DNA of 64,000 nt from contig CM031857.1 of assembly GCA_018697195.1 (NCBI GenBank), forward strand, positions 94,816,545 through 94,880,544, read 5' to 3'. Source of the DNA: Certhia americana (lineage: Eukaryota; Chordata; Aves; Passeriformes; Certhiidae). Positions 22,584 through 33,370 of the stretch are shown one piece after another. Position 1 is the first letter of the stretch, and every line of letters starts with the position of its first letter. Below the pieces are notes generated by a model, which did not search any database, was not told where the DNA came from, and was given only the letters and a program-made list of their open reading frames with translations. The position numbers and the translations under genes are program-made.

Positions 22584-25122
22584 AAAAAGTTGGAAAATCA
22601 AAAAATGCATAATTTAACAAAAACTTCATGCCTACTAGCTTCCCAGACATCATGAACCAATTAGAAAAGGAAATGTTATTTCAGATAGACTTCCGCAAGG
22701 ACTAACCACAAGGAAAAGGGTGGTGCTTAAAAGTGACCATTAGCAGGGATCTCAATTGCTTCTGTTCCATGGACAATTCTCACCCTCACCATTCTCTGTT
22801 GAAAGACATAATGGTAATACCTCACTTGGTTGTGTTGTTTCTTCTTCTCAGTTTATATCTCCCTTTTTATTGCTTTCATAGCCTCAGTAATCCAATCATT
22901 TAAACAGAGATCAGAATATTTTAAAGTATACTTTGACTAGTGTAAGTTAAAGTAACTCTAGAGAAACACCTAGCAAAACATATGATGTTTGCCAGAAGAC
23001 TTTGATAAAATGGAGTCATAAATTACACAGGTTCTTTTTGAGACATTCCTTCAATTTGGAAAAAAAAATATTGAGGATAATATGTTATGATCCAATCAAT
23101 AAAAACATGCAGTTTCTTGATCATTTTTGCACATATGTTTTCTATAAAGCTCTGAATAAATTTAGAAGGTCATGATCAGTCTTGTCCTACAACATTATCA
23201 CAACAGGTGAAATATTATTTCCATTTTGCACCAGTTTTGGCCAAAATCTGATGATTTAAAAGATTTGACTTTGCAGATCTTAGTCAATTGAAGATTTTGC
23301 TAGACATTTAGTTATGCTTATTCTCAATAATACAATAATTAATAATAACATTCTCAATAAATCACAAACATAAAAAATATAATACATAAATAACAATATA
23401 ATCATTAAAACAAATTAGCAGGTGGAAACGACCACTTTTCTATGAAATGTGGTCCTGATGGGAGACTGTGCTACTCATTGTTGACTTTATATGATCTGGT
23501 AGTATTTTTCTCCTTGTATGTTATTATTCATGCCATTGGGGATGCAGTTCAATTTTAAAAGTTGTAATAACAAGGGAGTTAAAACATACACCTTAAAATA
23601 AGATGAAAGAACCAACATTTAAATTTTGGACATTTTAATGAGTCACTTTTTGGTAGCTGAATAGCTACCATTTCATAGGCATCACACAAACTTCCTTAAG
23701 TGGTATGTAATGGCTTCCTAATAAAATTTCTTATGGGCCTTAGGGAGGAATTAGATTTTCATTATTACATTCATAATTTAGAAAAGGAAATGTTGATTAG
23801 ATTTGTTTAATTTAATGTTCCAGGTAATGTGGGATTTTCCTCACTAATATATTTCTTCTTGGGTTTGGGTTTTGGTGCTTTCTTCTGTGCTTCTCTGATT
23901 AATAATATCTTATAGCACTAAATCAGTATAAAAATTATTCTCCTTTTTATTTGTTTGGGGTTTTTTTATGAACCTCAGGATACACTTATTTTGTTCAGTC
24001 AATAGTGATGGTTCCAGTTATTACACTGCTCATGTCTACATACCCATGTAGTGATTTGCAGATCATACAAGAAAACTTGAATAAAGAATACTTGAATAGA
24101 GAGACTAAGTTAGAAATGTCTTTAGAAGAGTTTTTGGGACTTCTAAGTATCTGCAAATTATGCTCTAGCTCTTAACTTTTTCTCCAGGATGGATTCAGTT
24201 TTGGTGATTTCTGAGAGACCACTGGAAATGATGAAGTTACAATTCCCAAGTGTCAGATATGATTTCTGGGGGCACCCTACACCTCATCTTCCCAGTGTTC
24301 ACTGCTGGTGTACTCAAAACAACACATTTCAAAAGCAAAGTAACTCAGTCCTTAATCAGTTGCTAGAAAATATTCACAACATTATCAATAATTTTGCCTC
24401 TCACACAGAGAGGCAAAATAATTGATAATTGTAGGTGGACCTTACTCACAGGGGCAAACTTTTGTAAAGGAAGATTAATATTCAGAATATTATATTTCTT
24501 ATAGATAGTGGCAGAAGAGAAAGAAAAAAAAATTAACACCTTTTCTAAAAACCAAATTAAAACATTGAGTCACAGACTTGCTCTGATCAGCCACTAAATA
24601 ATCACTCTTCACAAGACAAGGAAAGTTTAATAGGAATAATCTTTAAGGGCATGACAAGCACCACCTTCTGATATGTGCCACCAGGGATGCAAGAGAGGCA
24701 CCCACAGAAGGGTATCAGACTCATTTGGACTTGTATTGTATTTGGACTCATCTTCCAAATACAGCAAGGTGGTGTTGGAGGAAGAGCAAGGAGGAAGGTG
24801 ATCAATTGCTACTCTAAAGAAAGTACAAAAAAGATGGAAATTACAGAGATCCCCCTTGGCAAGCAGTGCAGGTCAGAGGGATGGCTGGACAAACTGCTTC
24901 TGTCTGTCAGGGCTGAGCAAGGTTGTGCCAGCACTTCACATACTTTGCTAATTTGTACTACCCCTTCTTTAGGAAAATGAAACACGCTATCAAAATCTCC
25001 CACATGAATCTTATTCCTGTGGATTCCATCTCTCCTGGCATTAGCTGACATGCATTATGTCCTGGGTTGGCTCTAATTGGACAATTTTGTAATATTGATG
25101 CCTGATTAGATCAATTAAAAGA
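22584..25122. other. Intron sequence, one short hairpin, otherwise nothing recognised
   Basis: AT-rich unique DNA up to the left edge of the retroviral block. The one structure noted is an imperfect hairpin at 24381-24429, listed separately. Near 25058 a short stretch (TGTCCTGGGTTGGCTC) looks like the first bases of some avian LTRs, but the match is not carried further, so no LTR is called. Confidence 0.6.
24381..24429. repeat. 49-nt hairpin with ~22-bp stem
   Basis: Arms 24381-24401 and 24409-24429 are reverse complements with one mismatch; one further C-G pair leaves a 5-nt loop. It is flanked by AT-rich intron. It could be a chance structure, a MITE remnant or a folded RNA element. Confidence 0.7.
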
Positions 25123-25815
25123 ATGAATATGACTTTTGTAAATACACATTTTAAAACAAAAGGCGTGGATCAGGTATTTGTAAGGGAGCCTGGGCCCCTT
25201 TTCCTCTGGGAGCATCTTTTGATGAGTGTAAGAGAAAGGTTTGTCCACAGAGAGAGAATGCAGGAGCACCATCATAGGATGCACTGGAAGACACTTGAGG
25301 AAGGGATCCAACAGCTGAGAGAAGTGGCGGTGCTAGAAGTACTCTTTGGGAGGGGTGGACAGCATGATAATGACCCCGACAAAGTCAGGTGCACAGGGCA
25401 AATGTTGTGGAGTCTGGCAAATCTATGGCCAGCTCAATACACCACCTTCATTGCAACAATCAATGCAGATAACAACCGAGAGACAGTGGGTTCTGTGGCC
25501 AACAAGCTTAGGAATTATGAGAGTATGGTCAATGGCCTGATGCATGCTCATGTCTCTGCTGTGGTTAAGGAACTTAAAGAGGAGATGAGTGAGATGAGGG
25601 AGGAAATGAGGAAGATCAGCACAGCACCGGTGCGAGTCACAGGCCCCAAAGTCAAAGTCCAACATTCCCCAGCTAAAGAAAGAGTATACACCCCACGAGC
25701 TGACCTGTGGTTCTTTCTGCGTGACCATGGGGAAGACATGGGAAAGTGGGATGGGAAAACCACTTCTGTCCTGGCAGCACAGGTACATCAACTCAAGGAG
25801 GCAAACAGTAATTGA
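25123..25815 (+). pseudogene. gag: gag remnant of the ERV-L-like provirus
   Basis: A 230-codon frame ending at TGA (25813-25815). The middle part (about residues 60-145, including LANLWPAQYTTFIATINADN) fits ERV-L Gag. A charged, Glu/Met-rich stretch near 165-190 suggests a short coiled coil. No Cys-His zinc knuckle is visible, which fits ERV-L. The first ~15 codons may be flanking host sequence read through, since no retroviral leader or 5' LTR precedes them. The N-terminal part of Gag is missing. The TGA may be the natural gag end or a mutation: the same frame continues into pol. Confidence 0.8.
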
Positions 25816-27630
25816 GGGGGTTCCACAAAAATGAAGGTAGCCTCAACCTCCCAGGACAGATCTGCCGGGCATTACAGAAGAGAAGATGATTTGTCAGACC
25901 CCCTTGAAGGAACCTCTACTATGTATGCTCAAGAAGAAAATAATAACCAGGGTTAGAGGGGCCCTGCCTCTAGCCAGGAAGAGGCACGGGAGAACCGGGT
26001 CTTTTGGACAGTGTGGGTCAGATGGCCTGGCACATCAGAGCCACAAAAATACAAAGCGTTGGTTGACACTGGTGCACAATGTACACTGATGCCATCGAGG
26101 CATGTAGGGGCAGAACCTGTTTCTATTGCTGGGGTGACAGGGGGATCACAGGAATTTACTTTGTTGGAAGCTGAGGTGAGCCTGACCAGGAAAGAGTGGC
26201 AAGAACACCCAATTGTGACTGGCCCAGAGGCCCCGAGTATCCTGGGCATGGACTACCTCCGGTATGGCTATTACAAAGACCCGAAAGGACTCAGGTGGGC
26301 TTTTGGAATAGCTGCTGTGGAGACAGAGAGCATTAAGCAGTTGAACACCTTGCCTGGTCTGTCAGAGAACCCATCTGCAGTAGGACTCCTGAAGGTGGAA
26401 GAGCAACAGGTGCCAATTGCCACCTCAACAGTGCACTGCTGGCAGTACCGGGCGAATCGAGATGCTGTGATCCCCATCCACAAAATGATCCGTGAGCTGG
26501 AGAGCCAAGGGGTGGTCAGCAAAGCACACTCACCCTTCAACAGCCCTATTTGGCCTGTGCGCAAATCTGAAGGAGAATGGAGATTGACTGTGGACTATCG
26601 TGGCTTGAATGAAGTGACTCCACCACTGAGTGCTGCTGTGCCAGACATGCTGGAACTCCAGTATGAGCTGGAGTCCAAGGCAGCGAAATGGTATGCCACT
26701 ATTGACATTGCCAATGCGTTTTTCTCCATTCCTTTGGCAGCAGAATGCAGGCCTCAGTTTGCCTTCACGTGGAGGGGAGTGCAGTACACCTGGAACAGAC
26801 TGCCCCAGGGGTGGAAACACAGTCCCACCATCTGCCATGGACTGATCCAGGCTGTACTGGAAAAGGGTGAAGCTCCAGAACACCTGCAATACATTGATGA
26901 CATCATTGTGTGGGGGAACACGGCAATGGAGGTATTTGAGAAAGGTGAGAAGATCATCCGGATTCTGCTAGAAGCTGGTTTTGCCATCGAGAAGAGCAAA
27001 GTCAAAGGGCCCGCTCGAGAAATCCAGTTCCTGAGGGTGAAGTGGCAAGATGGACGGCGTCAAATTCCCACCGAGGTCATCAATAAGATCACTGCGATGT
27101 CTCCACCAACCAACAAGAAGGAGACACAAGCTTTCCTAGGCGCCATAGGCTTTTGGAGAATGCACATTCCAGAGTACAGTCAGATCGTGAGCCCTCTCTA
27201 CCTGGTTACCCGTAAAAAGAATGATTTCCACTGGGGCCCTGAACAGCAACAAGCCTTCTCCCAAATCAAGCAGGAGATCGCTCATGCAGTAGCCCTTGGC
27301 CCAGTCAGGACGGGACCAGAGGTGAGGAATGTGCTTTACTCTGCAGCCGGGAGCCATGGTCTGTCCTGGAGCCTTTGGCAGAAAGTGCCTGGAGAGACTC
27401 GAGGACGACCGCTGGGATTCTGGAGCCGAAGCTACAGAGGGTCAGAAGCCAACTACACTCCCACAGAGAAGGAAATCTTGGCTGCCTATGAAGGAGTCCA
27501 AGCTGCCTCAGAGGTGATTGGGACAGAAGCACAACTCCTCCTGGCACCCCGACTACCAGTGCTGGGGTGGATGTTCAAAGGAAAGGTTCCCTCTACCCAC
27601 CACGCCACTGATGCCACATGGAGCAAATAG
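25816..27630 (+). pseudogene. pol: pol segment 1: protease and reverse transcriptase
   Basis: Same frame as gag. A second in-frame stop, TAG at 25954-25956, interrupts the linker before protease. The retropepsin active-site triad reads VDTGAQ, with Asp at 26065-26067, and a GMDYL motif follows near 26250. Reverse transcriptase motifs appear in order: LTVDYRGLNE, ATIDIANAFFSIPL, LPQGWKHSP and the catalytic YIDD at 26890-26901, then the thumb/connection region. The segment stops at TAG 27628-27630 in the connection before RNase H. Catalytic motifs are intact to the eye, but the stops make a full polyprotein impossible without readthrough. Confidence 0.9.
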
Positions 27631-28500
27631 ATCGCTCTCATCACGCAGTGCGCCCATTGTATTGGAAACCCAAATCGCCCTGAGATTTTAGAGATAATTA
27701 CGAACTGGCCTGAGAGTGAAAAATTTGGTCTCACTGATGAAGAGGAGCAGGAACAGGTGACACGTGCTGAAGAAGCTCCACCGTACAACCAGCTACCAGC
27801 ACAAGAAAAACGCTACGCTCTTTTCACTGATGGCTCCTGTTGCATTGTAGGGATGAACCGGAAGTGGAAAGCAGCTGTGTGGAGCCCCACACGACAGGTA
27901 GCAGAGGCTACTGAAGGAGAAGGGGGATCAAGTCAATTTGCTGAGCTCAAAGCCGTTCAACTGGCTCTGGACATTGCTGAGAGAGAGAGGTGGCACAAGC
28001 TCTACCTCTACACTGACTCATGGATGGTAGCCAATGCTCTGTGGGGGTGGCTGGAATGGGAGAGAAAGGCCAGCTGGCAGCGTAGAGGGAAACCAATCTG
28101 GGCTGCTGAGGAGTGGAAAGATATTGCCACTCGAGTAGAAAAGCTCCCTGTGAAAGTTCGTCATGTAGATGCCCATGTCCCCAAGAGCCGGGCTAATGAG
28201 AAGCACCGACCCAATGAGCAGGTAGATCATGCTGCAAAGATAGAAGTGGCAAAAATAGACTTATATTGGGAACACAAGGGAGAGTTGTTCCTAGCTCGAT
28301 GGGCCCATGATGCCTCAGGCCATCAGGGTACGGATGCCACCTATAAGTGGGCACGAGACCGAGGGGTGGATCTAACCATGGACAGTATTTCTCAGGTTAT
28401 CCACGACTGTGAAACGTGTGCTGCCATCAAACAGGCCAAGAGGCTGAAGCCCCTCTGGTACGGTGGGTGGTGGTCCAAGTACAAGTATGGGGAAGCCTAG
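27631..28500 (+). pseudogene. pol: pol segment 2: RNase H and integrase zinc-binding domain
   Basis: Continues in the same frame after the TAG at 27628. RNase H acidic residues are recognisable in TDGS, the Glu of AELKAVQLALDIA and YTDSWMVANALWGWL. Downstream, the HHCC zinc-binding domain of integrase is visible as HDASGH followed by CETC. The segment ends at TAG 28498-28500, two codons before the first catalytic Asp of integrase, at a position where retroviral integrases usually carry tryptophan. A single TGG-to-TAG change is therefore the simplest explanation. Confidence 0.88.
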
Positions 28501-29142
28501 CAGATTGATTACATCACACTGCCCCAAACCCGCCAAGGCAAGCGCTACGTGCTGACCATGGTGGAGGCCACCACTGGGTGGTTAGAGACCTACCCTGTGC
28601 CTCATGCTACTGCCTGGAACACCATCCTGGGCCTGGAAAAGCAGGTCCTGTGGAGGCATGGTACCCCTGAGAGGATTGAGTCAGACAATGGGACTCATTT
28701 CAAAAACAGCCTTATTAACACCTGGGCTAAAGAACATGGTATTGAGTGGGTGTACCATATTCCTTACCATGCACCAGCAGCTGGGAAAGTTGAACGGTGC
28801 AATGGCCTGCTGAAAACCACCTTAAAGGCACTTGGTGGGGGGACTTTCAAAAACTGGGAGATTAATTTAGCAAAGGCTACATGGTTAGTGAACACCCGAG
28901 GTTCCACTAACCGAGCAGGCCCTGCCCAGTCTGAAGCCCTGGGAACAATAGATGGAGATAAGGTTCCAGTGGTACACATGAGAGGTATGCTAGGAAAAAC
29001 GGTTTGGGTTAATTCTGCCTCCAGCAAAGACAAGTCCATCCGTGGAATTGTCTTTGCTCAGGGACCAGGCTGTACCTGGTGGGTAATGCAAAGGGATGGA
29101 GAGACTCGATGCATACCCCAAGGGGATCTTGTTTTAGGGTAA
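28501..29142 (+). pseudogene. pol: pol segment 3: integrase catalytic core and C-terminus
   Basis: Still in the same frame. The D,D-35-E triad of retroviral integrase is complete: Asp in QIDYI just after the stop, Asp in ESDNGTHF and Glu in AAGKVERCNG. The C-terminal SH3-like part ends with CIPQGDLVLG and a TAA at 29140-29142. No dUTPase or env follows. The frame is intact, but its start is cut by the 28498 stop, so this is a broken piece of pol. Confidence 0.9.
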
Positions 29143-29251
29143 GCTACTCATGACACTGTGCCTGTATCTGGAGCTGCATGTATTTATGTATATAACTACG
29201 ATATTGCATGTATGTACATAATTTTAAAGTTTAAATTTGATGTAACATATT

Positions 29252-29279
29252 GGGGTGGGAAAAAATTTGGGGTGGATAA
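29252..29279 (+). other. Polypurine tract of the ERV-L-like provirus
   Basis: G/A-rich run containing GGGGTGGGAAAAAATTT and GGGGTGGATAA directly before the TG that opens the LTR. This is where plus-strand DNA priming occurs in retroviruses. It is interrupted by a few T, so the exact limits are uncertain. Confidence 0.7.
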
Positions 29280-29959
29280 TGTTGGGGGGTTGGGTTATTT
29301 TCTTATAGAACTTTTTCCCAGAAGTTTCTAAGAAGCTAATGGCTGGGTGCTTTTCGGTACTCATGGGTGCTTAGGACCAAACAAAAGAAGCAGCTAAGGC
29401 AGAGACAGGGAGGCACCGTCTTCACTTTGCTCTGGGCAGTTTTTTGCTCTCGGGAGAACGGCCAGGAGCTGCTCGTCTCGGTGCGGCAGAGAGCTCTCAC
29501 CATCCTTCACCTGGAACTTGGTCGGACCACCGTCTCTTCGTGTGTCCCCCGGGATTTTGGGAACCCATTCCCTCCCTGCCCTGCCAGGAACTCCTTCTCC
29601 CTGCCCTGCACCCACGGCTTCTTCAGTTTTGTTCGAGGTCTCCCCACGCTGTGTTTTCTGCAACCCATGTCTAGCCAGGATATTTTCTACAGCTCCAGCT
29701 ACTACCATGGAGCCTTGGATACATCTCCCCCCCAGGACTGCTGCTGGCTCTGGTAGCTTGTGACCATACTGAGGGGGGCAGGGTGCCAGAGGAAAACTGT
29801 AACTGGGTTGTTTTTTTACTTTTCTTCTCTAGTTCTGTTTGTTGTCAATATTATAGTTATTATTGTTAATTTACCTTGTTAGACTAACTAGTAAAGAACT
29901 GTTATTCCTACCCTCATATCGTTGCCTGAGACCTCCCCTTCAATTTTGGGATTATAACA
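29280..29959 (+). mobile_element. 3' LTR of the ERV-L-like provirus
   Basis: About 680 bp, GC-rich, starting TGTT right after the polypurine tract and ending AACA, a matching inverted end pair. An AGTAAA at 29890-29895 is the best poly(A)-signal candidate near the 3' side. No clear TATA box was seen. There is no 5' LTR in the window to confirm the right edge; the end at 29959 rests on the TG...CA rule alone. The next five bases (AAATC) would be the target-site duplication but cannot be matched because the left end is lost. Confidence 0.7.
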
Positions 29960-30768
29960 AAATCCAAGGGAAGTTTCCATTTTTTTTTGGTTCCCTAGCA
30001 GACACCCCTGTCTTTCCAAACCAAGACAAGCTCTCTTCACTTCCAGCCTTGAAGATGGTGGTGGGCTGGGTCTGGGCCAGTCCCAGCTCGGCCTGCATGG
30101 CTGAGTCTAGGCTGGCTCCTGGGGCCTGGCCGGGATTTTTCTGTCTCCGGAGGGGTGGTGAGCGGGGTGCTGAACCCCTCACCAAGGAGCTGCTGAACCC
30201 CTCACCAAGGAGCACACCGGGCTCTATCCCGATGGGCAGCTGGGACTCTTTGCCAGGAGAAACAAGCTCTTTCTTAGCAGAGCCTGCCAGACTGTGCCAG
30301 TCAGCAACTGTGTTAGCACCGAGGGCAGCTTAAGAGAGAGTGGGGAGGAGGGGGCCAGGGGACCGTGCAGCCGCCGCCATTGCAGACCGGGAGCAGCCAC
30401 ATGGCTGGATCAGAGAGGCCAGGGTGATCTTGCATGGACACCTCGGCATGGCTGCGAAAGAACTGTGTGTGCTCAGCTGCTTTAAGCCAACTTTACTATG
30501 GGCAGAACGATAAAAGCATCAGCAACAGTTGTTTTTTTCCTGTTTTCATCACCCCAGCAGAGTTTGGCTGGCTCACGCGGTGCCGGCAGGGACCACATGG
30601 ACAGCAGGGAAGCATGGCGAGCCATGTTCCTGAAACAGAGCTTGGACCAGATCAGCTTTTCGATGTTGCAAGACTTTATATAATTGTTTTAGTTAATGGT
30701 AAAGCTTGAGAACAAATTACTTTACGAATACCATTTCTCTCCTAAATTAAAGAAAACGAAAAGAAAGG
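29960..30768 (+). other. Unidentified GC-rich segment, possibly internal part of a second retroelement
   Basis: About 800 bp, far richer in G+C than the intron, lying directly after the 3' LTR. It has several short open frames but none resembles a protein I recognise. It contains a perfect 23-bp tandem duplication (30168-30190 and 30191-30213) and ends in an A/G-rich run (about 30745-30768) that looks like a polypurine tract before a TG. My reading is that it is the 3' internal region of another, probably non-autonomous, LTR element. Alternatively it is an extension of the neighbouring LTR. Confidence 0.45.
30168..30213. repeat. Perfect 23-bp tandem duplication
   Basis: Two head-to-tail identical 23-bp units (each containing GCTGAACCCCTCACCAAGG) in the GC-rich segment. 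A slippage-type duplication is likely. Confidence 0.9.
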
Positions 30769-31530
30769 TGAACATATAGAGATAATAATGTAAAATTCTG
30801 AGGTCAGTAAAGAAAGAGTTAATTCTAGATCGAAAGGATTGAAGAGATGTTTTAAGCTTGACTTAAAATCCTGCAAAGCTATGGTGAAGATATATTTGAC
30901 TTTGTTTTTGTTTCCTTGTAACTCATAGAGATGCATTGGGGGGATGCAGTATTCTGGTGCAGTTGTGGGACAAGGCACCGGTAGTTGAAGCAGATGGAGG
31001 TTGCTGTGGATCTAGGGAGAAACTTGAGCATAAAGAAATAAGAAATTTTGCCTTAGGGATAGTAGTAGAAGACCTTTAGTCCCAGAGATAAACAAAGAAA
31101 ACTTTTGCTCTGTGCTAGAACAGCTAATCTTTAAAATAACACCCCAATAAATTGAAATGGCCTAGGAAAGCAGCTGCGAGGAAAAAACTGCAAGACATGA
31201 GAAGGGCTTTCACACTGCAAACAGATTTCTCCTTATATCCTGGGTGGCAGATTTGCTTTGTGACATTAAAACCATAAGAGAACTATTTTCTTTTAAAGAA
31301 GTCTCCATAGTACGGCAAGGAAAACTCTTCTCCCTAAGTGAACTGAAAAAAAACTATTTCAGAGGTAGGAAACCGACTAAAAGTCCCAAGACGTTTTGTC
31401 TCTACGTTGTCAGTAGAAAAGAATATTGTAGAGAGGGAGGAAAAAGGTGTTCTGAAAGTTTTATCTTGATTTTTCTTATTATGATCATTTTAACCTGTTA
31501 ATAAAATTTTTTTTATACCCTTTCAAGTTT
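30769..31530 (+). mobile_element. Candidate LTR of a second retroelement
   Basis: Starts with TG immediately after the A/G-rich run. It has a TATA-like TTATAT near 31232 and an AATAAA at 31500-31505 about 25 bp before the presumed right edge. The order polypurine tract, TG, TATA, AATAAA on plus fits a ~760-bp 3' LTR. The right border (near CTTTCA or slightly beyond) is not fixed, no partner LTR is in the window, and the family was not identified. Confidence 0.45.
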
Positions 31531-32757
31531 AAACATATTTTGCTTTTTCTCCTAATCCTATCTCACAGCAAAAAATAAACCTACCACACATTAGAGCAGC
31601 AAACACTCTTGATTCATCTGCACTTTGATATATCACTACTAAAAATCCTATGTCTGCTAATTTCTACTACAAAAGATCATCAAGGTGTTTGAAGGCAAGT
31701 GAGATCCTCTACAAAACAAGAAAAGCTAAGATGTTTCTGGGCTCAAATTCTAGCAAAGTGGTTGTAAGAATATGATAATTATCAACCAACAGTAGAAGGC
31801 ATAAATGTTGAAGAAAGAAATCAATCTGCAGCAAAAGAAAATATGGATGAATTTTATAAACTGGTAATATGACTGTATGCAGACTTTACTTTGGTTACTC
31901 CAGTGAGAAAAAGACAGATCTTCTGAAATGATTCTTCATACCAGATGTATCTGAGAAGCCTGAAAAGCTTTGATTTAATTTGTTTATAAGACAAAAAATA
32001 TTTCTTTCTTAGAATGATTTGGATGCTTTGAAATTTTTGTCATAGAAAAAGATTAAGAGAGACAGTTCTAAAAGATATATTCAATATACAGAAAAGCCCA
32101 AATTGCTTCTGGATTTGCACACATGTATCTTATTTTATAAAATGTAAATGTTGAATATATGGTCTTTCTTGTTTTTATCCTGAATTCTTCTGGTTATGAA
32201 ATAGATGTTATTGTGGAGAATAAGAAGTTAGACACTGCTAACTATTCATATTTTGAATGTTTCAAAATAGTATTATAAACCCAATAATTTTCTATTTGTT
32301 ATTTTCAACAAGAGAATGTAATAGAAATAATCATTTCTTTAGAAATCAATTCTGAATTCACATTCTGTAGTTTTGGCTAAGCTCTTTATGTTGGTTTCTA
32401 CATCTTCATATTTCATATTTCTCTCTATTATCATGTATTCAAGAACATAATCCTAAAATTAAGATTCTCAGTCCTCTGACAGTTAATGAAAAAAACTATT
32501 AACCACATTAGAAGCACTGCTTCATGTCCTCTGTTAGAATCTCTCTTAGATTAATGTTCAGCAAAAGGAAAAATATCCAGGAATGACCAGACACAACATC
32601 TTTTGTTCTGTTTCATTCTATCCTGCTTCTAAAGAATACTGACAAGAAATACAATACAGTGCTGTGAAGTATTAAATAAACCGAGGGGGAAAAAACCCAC
32701 TAGGAATTCATTTTCATATTTGGATCCCCAGAAGTCACTGTTTCTTATCTATTTATA

Positions 32758-32817
32758 AGATATAGCATTGATATAGCTATATATATAGCTATATATAGTC
32801 TAGATATAGCATTGATA
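32758..32817. repeat. TA-rich palindrome flanked by a 15-bp direct repeat
   Basis: A perfect 24-bp palindrome at 32771-32794 lies between two copies of GATATAGCATTGATA. Simple-sequence expansion around a TAGC-type unit is the likely origin. Confidence 0.75.
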
Positions 32818-33230
32818 GGAATGAAATTATTCCTGCCAATGAAGAAAAGCAAAAGTGAGGGTGACTGTGTACAAAAGTTTCTTCAACTTACATCATTAGA
32901 GACAAAATTAAAGTACTTTTTTATATTTAAGCTTTTATTTTGTTAAAAGTTTTTAGTAACTAGTTATTGTTGACCCTTTATTCAAAAAAATGTAATTTTT
33001 GCTTCTCTTTACCTTTTACAGAAGAGTAAACCAGTAATTTGTTTCTTCTGCAGTATGTGCCTATTAAAATGATTATTTATGTTCATACCTTATTATTTAA
33101 ATGGAACAATTTTGTGTTGCCTAGATACAGATCCGAAGGCTGCTTTATATAACTAATACACATGAACAAACAAAGCAATCACAGATGAAAATAATTCTTT
33201 GTTCTAGTATTTTCTTTAACTTTCTTTGCC

Positions 33231-33370
33231 CTTTTTTGTTATCATTGTTTATGACAATAAAAACATTCTCACTGAAGATACCTACAACTCCAGCCGGATT
33301 TAATGGTCTTTCTTTTATGTTCAAAGCATTTCACCAGCTGTTTCCTAAATGGATTATTGGGCCCATTCAC
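33231..33370 (+). repeat. Diverged direct-repeat copy A of an unclassified sequence
   Basis: Shares with 34950-35111, in the same order and orientation, the blocks ACTGAAGATA, CTCCA-C-GGAT, TCACCA, GTTTC-TAA-TGG-T-ATT and GCCCATTCAC. The spacing differs by about 20 bp in the middle. No known avian repeat was recognised in it. Confidence 0.65.

Larger units (their letters stand above)
25123..29959 (+). mobile_element. 5'-truncated ERV-L-like provirus with 3' LTR
   Basis: Endogenous retrovirus lying antisense to NLGN4. Order on plus: partial gag, protease, reverse transcriptase, RNase H, integrase, about 137 bp of non-coding DNA with a polypurine tract, then a 3' LTR. No env is present, and integrase runs almost to the polypurine tract; both fit the class III ERV-L group, which lacks env. 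The dUTPase that some mammalian ERV-L elements carry after integrase is also absent. The 5' LTR, primer-binding site and start of gag are missing; the left junction is placed only roughly at 25.12-25.17 kb. All coding blocks share one frame with stops at 25813, 25954, 27628 and 28498. The copy is defective, and the lack of frameshifts suggests it is not very old. Confidence 0.9.

Noticed and set aside
25058..25122. Possible 5' LTR start left of gag
   Set aside because: Only about 16 bases resemble an LTR start and they do not match the 3' LTR of this provirus.
29863..30709. Several overlapping open frames after the ERV-L-like LTR
   Set aside because: GC-rich DNA gives long chance frames; no motif seen in any of them.
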